DNA of 32,119 bases, from NCBI GenBank assembly GCA_902770835.1, contig CACXUM010000043.1:1-32119 (forward strand). Reading direction: 5' to 3'. The translations under genes and the position numbers were made by a program. The notes under the pieces are model-generated. The model ran no database searches, was not told the DNA's origin, and was given only the letters and a program-made list of their open reading frames with translations. The first letter of the stretch is position 1, and every line of letters starts with the position of its first letter. This DNA is from an uncultured Bacteroidia bacterium (GTDB taxonomy: Bacteria > Bacteroidota > Bacteroidia > Bacteroidales > F082). This document shows positions 14,238 through 23,099 of this stretch, one piece after another.

Positions 14238-15956
14238 TTACTTGATTTCAACACCGATAGGCGTTTCAAGAGTCTTGGTCTTGCCGTCGTTACCGCGCAC
14301 CTGAATGGCCGTGAACTGGAACATGTCGCCCACATTGCTCTGGTTGATGGCGGTCTTGATCTCATCGGTGAAGGCACCGCTATTAGCCTTGGCTTCCTTA
14401 GTGGTACCGCTCTTGGTCTTATAACGGAAGGTGTAGCCTACCACATCATATTTGACACCATCGAAGTCGAAGTCCTTCATCTCGGCTTCCACGCGGTTGG
14501 CGGCGAGCAAAGCACTCTTCGACACCTGACCATTCACCACATTGCGGATGATGGCTTCAGGCTTGGGCAGGTCTTTCACGCGGAACTTCATGCTACCAAG
14601 GTTGGAGCCATTCGAACTGACATTGATGGTCACTTCGTTGGCCTCTCCGGGACGCAAGTTATAAGTACCGTTGCCAGTGGGGGTCAGTGAGCCACTGCTG
14701 GCCGAGGCACTGATTGCACCGCCAACACCGCCACCAACGGCAATCGGGTTGTCGATACCGCGATAAACCACATTCATCTTAGTGGCAGAAACCGACACCG
14801 CAGGAGGAGCCACCGTGAAGGAGCCGGAGAACGGGAATTCTTCAATCTGGTTGGTGGAAGGATCGAGCATGTCGATAACACCCGTATAGTTGTGGGTACC
14901 AACGCCTACATTCCATTCCAACGGAATCACGCCTTGGGCATTGCTGGTGTATTCTCTTTCGGCACCGCCATCGAGTTTGACGCGGGCGGTCAATTGTGAG
15001 TTCTTCCAAGCAGTCACCATAGCTTGTGCCTTGTAGGTTTGGCCCGAAAGCAAATAGCCACTTTCAGCGAACACTCTTGCACCGATTTCATCAAAGGTGA
15101 AGTCGGAAGCGTGGATGTCAGACATCAATTCGGTGAGGGCATTCAACTCAGCAGTCTCGGCCTCAGAGATAATCTTGTTCAACAAAGTGACATCAGCAAC
15201 CAACACCGTGTGGTGGAAGTTGTGGTATTCCCAACTGTCCTGAACCGGGTCGGTCATGCCGGGATAGTAGCTGATTTTCGCGCCATAGTAGTTGCCTTCG
15301 AGAGGGAGTTTCTTCATCTGGCTTTCAGCATAGCCGTTTTCTGTGAGATAATCTTTCGTACCATAGATGCTGTCGGTAATCAGGCCGACTTCGTGGAGGT
15401 GTTCAGGACCCATAGCCTTGATGATTTCGCCACGGAAGCGTCTGATTTTCTCGGAAAGCTCGTAAGCCTTGCCGCCATTGCCCGGACCTTCAGGATTGCC
15501 CATCATGTACTCGGTAGGACGGTTGTAGTTGTCTCTCGACTTGACCTTGGCGGTATTGACATTATAGATTTTGCGGCCAAAGCGCACGGTATCGGCTGAT
15601 TTCAGCAGACCATCAGCGAGTGCAGTGGCGGCATCTTTTTCCTCAATCTTCTTCACCAAGTCCCACTTCAATGCCTCAATATAGTTGATGAGGTCGGTGG
15701 CTTCCTCTCTCAGTGCTTGAGCCTGCTCCCAATAGGGGCCGACCTTTTCCTTATCCAAGCCGTATTGCTCTTCAAAGGCGGCGTATTTCTGATTAATCTG
15801 ATTCGAAAGGGTGATGTTGGTGGTCTGTACACCTGCGTTCACTGTGTCGAAGGCATCCAAGATGTCCTTCGAGACATTCATGGCTAACAAGGCAGTATAG
15901 ACCAGGTACATCATACCGATCATTTTCTGTCTTGGGGTTTCTTTTGCGCCTGACAT
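14238..15956 (-). CDS. gldM: GldM, type IX secretion motor/stalk protein
   Basis: This 572-residue protein begins MSGAKETPRQKMIGMMYLVY, with one membrane helix (MIGMMYLVYTALLAMNVS) and then a long periplasmic region. The helix is the GldM segment that inserts into the GldL helix bundle to form the proton-driven motor. The periplasmic part holds the D1-D4 modules; EFPFSGSFTVAPPAVSVSATK marks the conserved fold before the C-terminal immunoglobulin-like domains, which contact the GldK/N ring. A strong Shine-Dalgarno (AAGGAG at 15964-15969) precedes the ATG, unusual in this phylum. It starts 43 bases after gldL. Confidence 0.96.
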   Translation of the reverse strand: MSGAKETPRQKMIGMMYLVYTALLAMNVSKDILDAFDTVNAGVQTTNITLSNQINQKYAAFEEQYGLDKEKVGPYWEQAQALREEATDLINYIEALKWDLVKKIEEKDAATALADGLLKSADTVRFGRKIYNVNTAKVKSRDNYNRPTEYMMGNPEGPGNGGKAYELSEKIRRFRGEIIKAMGPEHLHEVGLITDSIYGTKDYLTENGYAESQMKKLPLEGNYYGAKISYYPGMTDPVQDSWEYHNFHHTVLVADVTLLNKIISEAETAELNALTELMSDIHASDFTFDEIGARVFAESGYLLSGQTYKAQAMVTAWKNSQLTARVKLDGGAEREYTSNAQGVIPLEWNVGVGTHNYTGVIDMLDPSTNQIEEFPFSGSFTVAPPAVSVSATKMNVVYRGIDNPIAVGGGVGGAISASASSGSLTPTGNGTYNLRPGEANEVTINVSSNGSNLGSMKFRVKDLPKPEAIIRNVVNGQVSKSALLAANRVEAEMKDFDFDGVKYDVVGYTFRYKTKSGTTKEAKANSGAFTDEIKTAINQSNVGDMFQFTAIQVRGNDGKTKTLETPIGVEIK

Positions 15957-15963
15957 ATTCTTA

Positions 15964-15969
15964 CTCCTT
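15964..15969 (-). promoter_or_regulatory. Strong Shine-Dalgarno for gldM
   Basis: The minus strand reads AAGGAG seven bases before the gldM ATG, inside AAAAAAGGAG. Most genes in this window have only A-rich leaders, as is usual in Bacteroidetes, so this is a notable exception and confirms the start. Confidence 0.7.
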
Positions 15970-15999
15970 TTTTATGTTAAACAATAGGTTTGAGTAGAA

Positions 16000-16848
16000 T
16001 TATGCCTTGATGTTCATTGCTGACAACATTCCACCATAGACGTTGTTCAAAGCGGTCAAGCGCTGCGACAACTGCGTCAACTGTTGGTTGAGTTGGCCGG
16101 CGTTCTGTGATGAAGCGGTGAGGTTATCCATGTACTTGTTCATAGTTTCAGTCAACTTCTTGCTGGCGGCTGAAGTCTGCTCGGCACCTTGGAGTTGGAG
16201 TTCGTAGATGGAGTTGAGCGACGTCATGCTGCTGGCCACCTTCTTGATGGTGTTGGCATCAAGGGCGCTGAAGTCGAGTTTGCCCAAAGAGTCAGACAAC
16301 TTTTGGTTGGTTTGGACATAGGCCGATGAGAAGTCGGAGATGGACTTCGTGGCGCGATCCATGGCGTTGGCATAATTGGTGGTGGCGGCCATAGCATTGC
16401 TGATGTCAGCCATTTGACCAGCGTTTTCGGCCAATTTGTCGATGCCTCTGCCGAGTTTCTTGAATGTATCTTCGCTGACGTTCATCTTTTCGAACATCTT
16501 GCTCAGCATGGCGTCTTCAGCATCGGTGTGAGCAGCCTTACCGGCACCACCGCCCGTGGTGGCAAACTGAGTACGCGTTTTTCCGTCCCAATCCTCTTCG
16601 AGTTCAACAAAAACATTATCCCAAGCATATTCGACATGCTGAGGTTCGAAAGCCGACATGAAGAAGATTACAGCTTCGATACCTAAACCAAGAGCCAACA
16701 TGAAGTCAGCACCAGGAATGTGGGTCAGTTTGAAGTAAGCACCGACCATAACGACTGCAGCACCCCAACCATAGAGGTAGCCCATAAAGGTTTTGAACTT
16801 TCTCGAAACGAGGAATTGTTGGAATTTGCTAAGTTCTTTTTTTGCCAT
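16000..16848 (-). CDS. gldL: GldL, type IX secretion motor subunit
   Basis: This 282-residue inner-membrane protein has two N-terminal membrane helices (FMGYLYGWGAAVVMVGAYFK, then ADFMLALGLGIEAVIFFMSA) and a Glu within the second. That Glu is the known key residue for proton-driven rotation. A cytoplasmic coiled-coil C-terminal domain follows (DISNAMAATTNYANAMDRAT and the later LNQQLTQLSQRLTALNNVYG). GldL forms the pentamer around the GldM dimer. It lies 61 bases after gldK in the operon. Confidence 0.96.
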   Translation of the reverse strand: MAKKELSKFQQFLVSRKFKTFMGYLYGWGAAVVMVGAYFKLTHIPGADFMLALGLGIEAVIFFMSAFEPQHVEYAWDNVFVELEEDWDGKTRTQFATTGGGAGKAAHTDAEDAMLSKMFEKMNVSEDTFKKLGRGIDKLAENAGQMADISNAMAATTNYANAMDRATKSISDFSSAYVQTNQKLSDSLGKLDFSALDANTIKKVASSMTSLNSIYELQLQGAEQTSAASKKLTETMNKYMDNLTASSQNAGQLNQQLTQLSQRLTALNNVYGGMLSAMNIKA

Positions 16849-16909
16849 GACAATTAATTTTAGTGTTGTTTTTAATTTTGTTTATTTTTAATTTATTGAT
16901 TTTCAAGAT

Positions 16910-18319
16910 TTATCTGTAAACCCTCGACATTCTCGGGTTATCGCCCTTGTTGCGGCCCAAGTAAGGCTGGATGCAACGGAAGCCTGTGTAGCAGTTGGCC
17001 GAATCTTGATACTGGTAGTCGCGGGTTGTGACTTGCAGATAGTACGACACATCTTTCCATGAGCCGCCACGCACAACCTTACGCTTCATGACCGGCGGGT
17101 CGTCGTTCTTGGCGTTGTAGGTGTAGTTGGGGTTCATGTCCCAAGTGAAGTTGTAAGAGTTGGGGTCATAGGCAGTGTTGGTCCATTCGGCCACATTGCC
17201 TGCCATGTCGTAAAGTCCCCAGCCATTGGGTGGATAGCAGCCCACAACAAGGGTGCGCAGACCGCCGTCGGCAAGGTAGTTGCCCCTTCTCGGCTTGAAG
17301 TTGGCCATGAAGCAGCCCTTTGCGTTGCTGGCGTTAGGACCACCCCACGGATAAGGGTTCAGCATCTTGCCGCCACGGGCAGCCCATTCCCATTCGGCCT
17401 CAGTGGGCAGACGGAACTCCGACAAGTCGGCATCCTTGCGAGTACGCAAATAGGCGTTGAGCAACTCGGTGCGCCACACGCAGAAAGCACGAGCCTGCTG
17501 CCATGTGACACCCACCACCGGATAGTTGTCGTAGGCCGGATGCCAGAAATACTTCTCGGTCATCGGGTCGTTAAATGAATAGGCATAATCGTGAATCCAG
17601 CACAAAGTGTCAGGATAGACATTAATCACCTCGGCACGGGCATACACCGAGCGGTCGCTGTAGCCCTGCTTACGGTTCGACCAAGCGCCCTTGCGGTCAA
17701 CATTAATGCCCGCATCGGCTTCGCCAAGTGAATGGTCGTTTTGCACCAACTTGTCGTCGGCGAAATCCTTCTTGGCGGCAGCAACCATGTCGAACCAATA
17801 ATAGGAATAGTACAATTTCCTCGTGTCGATTTCCTTGCGGCGGAAATACCTTTCATGCTCGGGAAGATACATCGGCTCGAGGGCTTCGCGCACCTCGGCG
17901 TCTTTGCCGTTCCATTCGATTTTCTCCTTCCAGTTCAGGTGGACGGGGTCGTAGGCCTCGCCCGACTTGCTCTCGGTAATGGCATACCTGTCCGGGAAGT
18001 TTTCGGCAAGTATTCTTCTTGCGATGGAGTCTCTGACCCAATACACGAATTGGCGGTACTCGTTGTTGGTGATTTCGGTTTCATCCATGAAGAACGCGGA
18101 AACGGAAACCGTCTTTGGCTCGTTGAGGTAGGAACCAGTGATGTCCTCACTGCCCACACCCATAGTAAAGTTGCCTTGCGGGACGAACACCATCCCGTAA
18201 GGGTCAGGTTGGTTGAATGTCTTGTTGGATCTTCTCACTCCAACCAACTCGCCTTGATTTGAATTGCCGCAGGCTGTGAGCAGCAGCGCAACGGAAAACA
18301 CGAACAGTAGTCTTTTCAT
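16910..18319 (-). CDS. gldK: GldK, type IX secretion lipoprotein with FGE-sulfatase fold
   Basis: This lipoprotein (469 residues from the ATG at 18319) has the signal peptide MKRLLFVFSVALLLTAC, with lipidation at Cys17. The body is a formylglycine-generating-enzyme-like domain: PYGMVFVPQGNFTMGVG, LPTEAEWEWAARGG, YDMAGNVAEWT, and VVRGGSWKDVSYYLQVTTRD. The fold is used structurally in GldK, which forms the outer-membrane-associated ring with GldN. An in-frame extension up to 18403 runs across the promoter and is rejected. A probable promoter lies at 18414-18446, giving gldK its own start within the larger block. Confidence 0.96.
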   Translation of the reverse strand: MKRLLFVFSVALLLTACGNSNQGELVGVRRSNKTFNQPDPYGMVFVPQGNFTMGVGSEDITGSYLNEPKTVSVSAFFMDETEITNNEYRQFVYWVRDSIARRILAENFPDRYAITESKSGEAYDPVHLNWKEKIEWNGKDAEVREALEPMYLPEHERYFRRKEIDTRKLYYSYYWFDMVAAAKKDFADDKLVQNDHSLGEADAGINVDRKGAWSNRKQGYSDRSVYARAEVINVYPDTLCWIHDYAYSFNDPMTEKYFWHPAYDNYPVVGVTWQQARAFCVWRTELLNAYLRTRKDADLSEFRLPTEAEWEWAARGGKMLNPYPWGGPNASNAKGCFMANFKPRRGNYLADGGLRTLVVGCYPPNGWGLYDMAGNVAEWTNTAYDPNSYNFTWDMNPNYTYNAKNDDPPVMKRKVVRGGSWKDVSYYLQVTTRDYQYQDSANCYTGFRCIQPYLGRNKGDNPRMSRVYR

Positions 18320-18413
18320 CTTCTTGACAATGAGATAATTACTATTTTTATTTCTTTTTCTTCCTATTGAAATTAGGCGGCCATTGCAGATGGCTATACC
18401 CATTAAGAACCGC

Positions 18414-18446
18414 CAAAATTAGAAAATATTATATTCAATCCCTCAA
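18414..18446 (-). promoter_or_regulatory. Probable promoter for gldKLMN
   Basis: The minus strand has TTG at 18446-18444 and TAATTTTG at 18421-18414, 22 bases apart. The predicted leader to the gldK ATG is about 90 bases. It sits in the 207-base gap after porP. Confidence 0.5.
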
Positions 18447-18526
18447 AATTTCCACATTTTTTCCACTTTTTTATTCCGAAACCGCCATTTGAGCGGTTCA
18501 AACCGACACATTTTTCAACCCATTTC

Positions 18527-19507
18527 TTACAAATATCTGACGCTTCTGTAGTCCCTCGGCGTGCGGTCGAGGTCCAGTTTGAAGCAATAACTCAACCCTA
18601 TCTCGTGCGATCCCGGCACGCCAACAAGACCCATCGTATTAATATCATAGGAGTAAAGCACGGTGATGTCCTTGATGGTCAAGCCTGCCATGAGGCCGAC
18701 AGACTCTTGCGGACGGTAATTGACACCCAACGAGAACAAATTGTTGTAAACCACGCGTACACTGGCGTTTAACTGCGTTGAAGCAATGTTGCTCATCACA
18801 CTGACCGACGGGACGAAAGTGAAGTAAGGCATGTCATCGAACTGGAAGGGGTAGCCCGCCAGCAGATAGAAAGTGCGGTCGGTGATGAAACTCGCGCTGC
18901 TCTCGGCATTGTCGCTCAACGCCTGACTCATGCTTTCCAGCACATTGACCACCGAGAAGCCCAAATAAAACGAATCGGGAATTTGCCAGAACGCGCCCAC
19001 ATTGAAGTCGAACAGCATGGCACTTTCCTCACCCAAGCCCTGCAAAATCGGGTCGCTGGGGTTGTTTGGATTCAGTTTCGAGAAATCGACGGTGCGGTTG
19101 AGCAATGTGCCAGCAAGTCCGATACCCAAGACGGAACCGCCCAAATCAAGATGATAAGAATAGCCCAAGCCGATATTGACATTGTTCTCAAAACCGATTT
19201 TGTCGCGCATGATGGATAATCCCACGCCGCCATGCAGAACACGAATCGGCATGTCGCCCGTCAGGAGGAAAGTTTCGGGAGCCACAGCATTGCCGTCATT
19301 ATCGACGAAACCAGCCCATTGCATACGATATAGTCCGAGCAGATTAATGCCTTCGCTCATGCCGGCAAAGCCCGGATTGGCGTAGGCATACGAATTCGCA
19401 TGATTGGTGAAGATGGGCACCTGCTGTGCCTTGAGGCCAACCGATGCCGCCAGCAACACGGCGATAATGAGGACTTTATATGTGATTCTCTTCTTCAAAC
19501 GCAACAT
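18527..19507 (-). CDS. PorP/SprF-family type IX secretion outer-membrane protein
   Basis: This 326-residue protein has an uncleaved-looking basic start and a hydrophobic segment (VLIIAVLLAASVGLKA, cleaved before QQ). It then has the family signature QVPIFTNHANSYAYANPGFA, MSEGINLLGLYRMQWAGF, and GVGLSIMRDKIG. The rest is beta-barrel-like, with alternating hydrophobic residues and an aromatic girdle, ending YRSVRYL. PorP/SprF-like proteins work with GldJ/K and are often encoded just before gldK, as here. Orthology to PorP versus other SprF-like members cannot be settled from one window. Confidence 0.92.
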   Translation of the reverse strand: MLRLKKRITYKVLIIAVLLAASVGLKAQQVPIFTNHANSYAYANPGFAGMSEGINLLGLYRMQWAGFVDNDGNAVAPETFLLTGDMPIRVLHGGVGLSIMRDKIGFENNVNIGLGYSYHLDLGGSVLGIGLAGTLLNRTVDFSKLNPNNPSDPILQGLGEESAMLFDFNVGAFWQIPDSFYLGFSVVNVLESMSQALSDNAESSASFITDRTFYLLAGYPFQFDDMPYFTFVPSVSVMSNIASTQLNASVRVVYNNLFSLGVNYRPQESVGLMAGLTIKDITVLYSYDINTMGLVGVPGSHEIGLSYCFKLDLDRTPRDYRSVRYL

Positions 19508-19576
19508 TATTGATAGAATTGAAACCGCGAATTTACGGAATTAGTATGAATATGGACAAATTAATTTTCAACTTTT

Positions 19577-21055
19577 TTATCTGAAGAGCCTGATGATGTC
19601 GTTGCCGTTGGCGAGAATGACCAAGCCCAAAACTATAATCAGGCCCACCGTTTCGGCCACTTCCATGAACTTGTCGGAGGGCTTGCGCCGCGTGATGATT
19701 TCGACGAGCAGGAAGAGGATGTGGCCACCGTCCAAGGCCGGGATGGGCAGGATGTTCATCACGGCGAGGGCGATGCTGAGGAAAGCCGTCATGCGCCAGA
19801 AGATGCTCCAAATCCATTGTTCGGGGAAGATGCTGCCAATGGAGATGAAGCCGCCCACGCTCTCGTATGCCTTCGTCTTCGGGTTGAAGATGAGTTTGAC
19901 CTGCTTCCAATAGTCCGAAAGCCCGTCGAAGGTCTTGGTGAAACCTGCCGGAATGGCTTGAATGAAGGTGTACTCCTTGGTTTCAATCTCAAAATAATCA
20001 GGCAGATAGGTTCTTGTGTAGGCTCCAATCACGCCCTCGTCGGGAAGGTGCATGGCCAATGCCAAAGTGTCAGTCTTGCGCAACACCACCACCTGAATAT
20101 CTTGGTTCCTGAACTGTTTGACGTTTTTCACAAAGTCTTGATAATACGGAGTTTCAATGTCATTAATGCCGATGATGACATCGCCTGCCTGCAATCCGCC
20201 CGCCTCGGCTGCTGAGTTTTCCATCACCTTTTCGACGACGAAGGGGAAGCGGTAGGTGATGAAGTTGGCGTCTTGCTTGCCGAGGAGTTTCGTCAAGGCA
20301 TCTTCGGGCAACACTATCGTAGTGTCCCTTCCGTTGCGTTCCACCTCGATGGTCTTGGCCTTTTCGAGGATGATTTGCATGGGAATGTCGGTGAACTTCT
20401 CGATATATTGACCATCGACGGCCAAAATCTTGTCGCCGTCGCGGAGGCCGAACTCGTATGCCAAACTGTCGACGCTGATGCCGTATTTGTTGACCTCGGC
20501 GGTGGGCAGATATTGCTCGCCCTCGTTGGCCAGCAGGCCGATGTAGATGACGAAAGCCAGCACCACATTCATAAACACGCCCGCCACCATGATAATGAAG
20601 CGTTGCCAAGCGGGCTTCGAGCGGAACTCCCACGGCTGCGGAGGCTGCTGCATCGCCGACTTGTCCATCGACTCGTCAATCATGCCGGCAATCTTGTTGT
20701 AGCCACCGAGAGGGAACCACCCAATGCCGTATTCCGTGCTGTCGCTGCGGCGCCAGTCGTCCTTGGGCAGGGTGTTCAGGTCGATGGGTTCGTAGTTTTT
20801 CTGTTTCTTTCCGGCGGCGTCACGATACTCGATGGTCGTGTACTTCTCAGGCACATTCGGCGAGAAAAACTTGAAGCGCCACTTGCCGTTCACCTTCTTG
20901 CAGCGGAAAAGCGAGAAGCCCCAATCAAAGAAGAGGTAGAACTTCTCGACACGGGTCTTGAAAGCCTTGGCAGCAAGGAAATGGCCCAATTCGTGGATGA
21001 AAATCAGGATGGAAAGCGAAAGAAAGAATTGCAATACCTTTATTAATACAGTCAT
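19577..21055 (-). CDS. rseP: RseP, site-2 intramembrane zinc metalloprotease
   Basis: This 492-residue membrane protein has the zinc motif HELGH at 21-25 inside the first membrane segment, and the third-ligand motif LDGGH at 441-445 in a late segment. Two PDZ-like domains lie between them (YEFGLRDGDKILAVDGQYIE and NSAAEAGGLQAGDVIIGIND). RseP cleaves membrane-bound regulators and signal-peptide remnants. A TATCTTTG box at 21085-21092 gives it a promoter just after the M23 gene stop, although read-through from that gene is also possible. Start and length are normal. Confidence 0.97.
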   Translation of the reverse strand: MTVLIKVLQFFLSLSILIFIHELGHFLAAKAFKTRVEKFYLFFDWGFSLFRCKKVNGKWRFKFFSPNVPEKYTTIEYRDAAGKKQKNYEPIDLNTLPKDDWRRSDSTEYGIGWFPLGGYNKIAGMIDESMDKSAMQQPPQPWEFRSKPAWQRFIIMVAGVFMNVVLAFVIYIGLLANEGEQYLPTAEVNKYGISVDSLAYEFGLRDGDKILAVDGQYIEKFTDIPMQIILEKAKTIEVERNGRDTTIVLPEDALTKLLGKQDANFITYRFPFVVEKVMENSAAEAGGLQAGDVIIGINDIETPYYQDFVKNVKQFRNQDIQVVVLRKTDTLALAMHLPDEGVIGAYTRTYLPDYFEIETKEYTFIQAIPAGFTKTFDGLSDYWKQVKLIFNPKTKAYESVGGFISIGSIFPEQWIWSIFWRMTAFLSIALAVMNILPIPALDGGHILFLLVEIITRRKPSDKFMEVAETVGLIIVLGLVILANGNDIIRLFR

Positions 21056-21084
21056 ATTCCAGTTTTTTTGAATGAAAAAGCGTG

Positions 21085-21092
21085 CAAAGATA
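21085..21092 (-). promoter_or_regulatory. -7 box for rseP
   Basis: The minus strand reads TATCTTTG, 29 bases upstream of the rseP ATG and within the 44-base gap after the M23 gene. No TTG partner is seen. Confidence 0.45.
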
Positions 21093-21099
21093 GTGATTT

Positions 21100-22032
21100 T
21101 TAGTTATCGATGGGATTATTAATGGTCATATATTCTGCGGGATTGAGTGCGATGCCGTTGCGCCACAGTTCGAAATGAAGGTGTTCGGCCTGCGAAGTCT
21201 CGCCTGACTCGCCCAAAATGGCGATAGCCTCGCCCGCCTTCACGTATTCGCCTTCCTTTTTCAGCAGAGTTGCATTGTGCTTGTAGACCGAGAAATAACT
21301 GTCTTCATGCTGAATCCCAATGCAATAGCCATTGTTGATGCTCCATGTGGCGAACACCACCGTGCCATCAAGGGTGGCATTAATGATTTGGTCGCCTTCG
21401 GAGGCAATGTCGACACCGTAATGCCCCATGTCGGCATTGAACGTACTGATGACCGTCCCTGTGAGCGGAACGTAGAAATTCTTCACCAGCGTACTCGGCT
21501 TGGTGGGCGGCAGATAGTCGTCGCCGAAGAGGTTGTATTGGTTTTGGGCTTCGTATTCCGCTCTTAGCAGACTGTCTTGCACCGACTTCTTCAGCGTAAT
21601 CGTGTCGGTAACGCCCTTGGGCAGCGGTTCATAGATATTAATCGAGGCCAAGGCACTGTCGGCGGCAAAGTCGTAACCTTCAACGATTTTCTGGAGGTTT
21701 TCGAAATAGATGTCTTTCTTGTGCATTTCGCGGCTGAGCGAGTCGGCACGCAAGTTGAGCAGATAGACCTCGCGGTTGAGGTTGGTGTCGGTGTAGCCTG
21801 GGATGTACTCGCGCAAAGGCGTGAAAGCGATGATAAATGTGGTGATGATGATGAGCAGCAGCGCCAAACCGATGATGACCAAAATCAAGTTGAGGAGGTT
21901 CAACCTGAAATTGAGCATGGGCCGACCGCTCTCATCGTGCGACATGAGAAAATCGTACTTATGGTTTAGTTTCTTCAACGAAACGTTCCGAAGGCTGAAT
22001 TTCCTCGGTTTTTTATCTTTTGTTTCCGTCAT
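21100..22032 (-). CDS. M23 (LytM/lysostaphin-like) peptidase, membrane-anchored
   Basis: This 310-residue protein has a basic cytoplasmic N-terminus with the Bacteroidetes NLKKLNHKYDFLMSH-like segment, then a membrane helix (LLNLILVIIGLALLLIIITT). A coiled linker leads to a C-terminal M23 domain with zinc ligands H204 and D208 (GHYGVDIA) and HLHF at 284-287. M23 enzymes cut peptidoglycan cross-bridges. All metal-binding residues are present, so it is likely active. It is the first gene of the block leading into rseP and the secretion core. A TATTTTTG box is at 22063-22070. Confidence 0.95.
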   Translation of the reverse strand: MTETKDKKPRKFSLRNVSLKKLNHKYDFLMSHDESGRPMLNFRLNLLNLILVIIGLALLLIIITTFIIAFTPLREYIPGYTDTNLNREVYLLNLRADSLSREMHKKDIYFENLQKIVEGYDFAADSALASINIYEPLPKGVTDTITLKKSVQDSLLRAEYEAQNQYNLFGDDYLPPTKPSTLVKNFYVPLTGTVISTFNADMGHYGVDIASEGDQIINATLDGTVVFATWSINNGYCIGIQHEDSYFSVYKHNATLLKKEGEYVKAGEAIAILGESGETSQAEHLHFELWRNGIALNPAEYMTINNPIDN

Positions 22033-22062
22033 TTTGCAGTTTTATAAGGTATTAATAACCTG

Positions 22063-22070
22063 CAAAAATA
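22063..22070 (-). promoter_or_regulatory. -7 box for the M23 gene
   Basis: The minus strand reads TATTTTTG, 30 bases upstream of the ATG. No well-placed TTG is visible. Confidence 0.45.
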
Positions 22071-22114
22071 CAATTTATTGCGGGATAGGTGGAAAAAAGA
22101 GTTAGGGCAAAAAC

Positions 22115-22180
22115 CGAGATTGCGCCAGAAAACTGCATAATTTTTTGGCGCAATCTGACTAAAAATGCGAGATTGCGCCA
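22115..22180. repeat. Three copies of CGAGATTGCGCCA-type motif
   Basis: Direct copies of CGAGATTGCGCCA lie at 22115-22127 and 22168-22180. The inverted copy, TGGCGCAATCT, is at 22146-22156 and pairs perfectly over 11 bases with the first (loop of 18). On the minus strand the hairpin is followed by CGGTTTTTG, so it could act as terminator for the secreted-protein gene; the third copy suggests an operator or repeat element. Confidence 0.65.
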
Positions 22181-22315
22181 AAACCATGTTTGTTTTTATT
22201 GATAATCAGATTGTTATGTTATTCTGATTTTTATCTGATTCAGTTTACCGCAAAAAAGGAAAACAAAATGCCACAAAAAAGGAAAATGAAAGTTGTAAGT
22301 AATTGAAAAACAAAG

Positions 22316-22457
22316 GAAAAGAAATCCCTATTCTTTCACCACTAATCGCGCCGCATGACTTTTTCCATCCGCATCCGTAATGCGCAACAGATAAACCCCT
22401 TCCACCAAACCGCTCAAATCAACCTCATTCGTCCCCCGCACAGTCTTCACCAACTGC
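22316..22457 (-). repeat. 142-base 3' direct repeat, copy 1 (sorting-domain end)
   Basis: This is 140 of 142 bases identical by eye to 24514-24655. It covers the last ~39 codons of a type IX sorting domain plus the bases after its natural stop, and extends to the CACCAACTGC decamer. The sorting-domain codons are in a different frame from the upstream gene. Confidence 0.9.
22328..22447 (-). pseudogene. Out-of-frame end of the type IX sorting domain, gene 1
   Basis: In the alternate frame the sequence reads QLVKTVRGTNEVDLSGLVEG followed by VYLLRITDADGKSHAARLVV and KE, then a stop. This is the conserved second half of a Por-type (type A) sorting domain. The upstream gene enters this region in the wrong frame and stops at 22425, so this part is not translated as annotated. 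Confidence 0.8.
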
Positions 22458-23099
22458 TGGCTGGATGCCTTCAATTATAACTTTCCCTTTGGCAGGATTG
22501 GGGTATAGCGAAACGTGCTGAAGGTATTGCTCTTGAACCGATGTTTCATCAATATAGCAAGTGTTGTATTCTGGGTTCTCAAAGACCTGCTCACCATCTT
22601 TGTATTCGCACAGCAAATTATTCTCACAATCATAGTAATCCAAATATCCTATAGGGAAATTGTTCGGGAAAATGCTCTCACGGAAAGTCAAAGCATCATG
22701 CCACGGAAGATAAGGAAGAGCAAAACGTATCACTTTCCTTCCGTTTTCGAAAGACACGCTTTCTACGACACACGGATGCGCCATCCCCCAACTGTCAATA
22801 TGATAGAAAGTGTCGCCTACTGTCAATGTCATGTCGCAAAGCAACACTTCTTCCTCGTCAATCATGGGGAAATAGCGATATAGTCTTCCCGTCGAGGTTT
22901 CTTCGCGGAAATATAACTCTGCATTTTCAAAAAAGAATCCTCTGGGGGTAGCATGAAGATAATCGTGTCCGTTGACGTGGAGCACATTCAACCGAGTGGA
23001 ATCTGTTCCAAAATAGGATTCATACTCTTGCGCTTGCATCGTCACCCCTCCCGCCATCAGCAGGAGCGCAAGCAGGGTGAAAAGTCTTGTTGCTTTCAT
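22425..23099 (-). CDS. Secreted protein with frame-shifted type IX sorting domain (gene 1)
   Basis: This 224-residue protein begins with the signal peptide MKATRLFTLLALLLMAGG, identical to that of the gene at 24623. Its middle (HVNGHDYLHATPRGFFFE, then HPCVVESVSFENGRKVIRF) resembles small Bacteroidetes secreted proteins of unknown role. The sorting domain begins normally (VSLYPNPAKGKVIIEG) and then runs into PAVGEDCAGDE and stops. Compared with the other copy, the ~10 residues EAKEVKVYNALG appear to be missing. The shift loses the last 39 residues needed for recognition and attachment by the secretion system, so export across the outer membrane is doubtful unless the frame is restored. Confidence 0.8.
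   Translation of the reverse strand: MKATRLFTLLALLLMAGGVTMQAQEYESYFGTDSTRLNVLHVNGHDYLHATPRGFFFENAELYFREETSTGRLYRYFPMIDEEEVLLCDMTLTVGDTFYHIDSWGMAHPCVVESVSFENGRKVIRFALPYLPWHDALTFRESIFPNNFPIGYLDYYDCENNLLCEYKDGEQVFENPEYNTCYIDETSVQEQYLQHVSLYPNPAKGKVIIEGIQPAVGEDCAGDE

Noticed and set aside
18320-18403. Longer N-terminus for GldK
   Set aside because: The extension lacks a signal peptide. The ATG at 18319 is followed by a perfect lipoprotein signal, MKRLLFVFSVALLLTAC.
22115-22180. Possible CRISPR remnant
   Set aside because: Only three short motifs, one inverted, with unequal short gaps and no cas genes.
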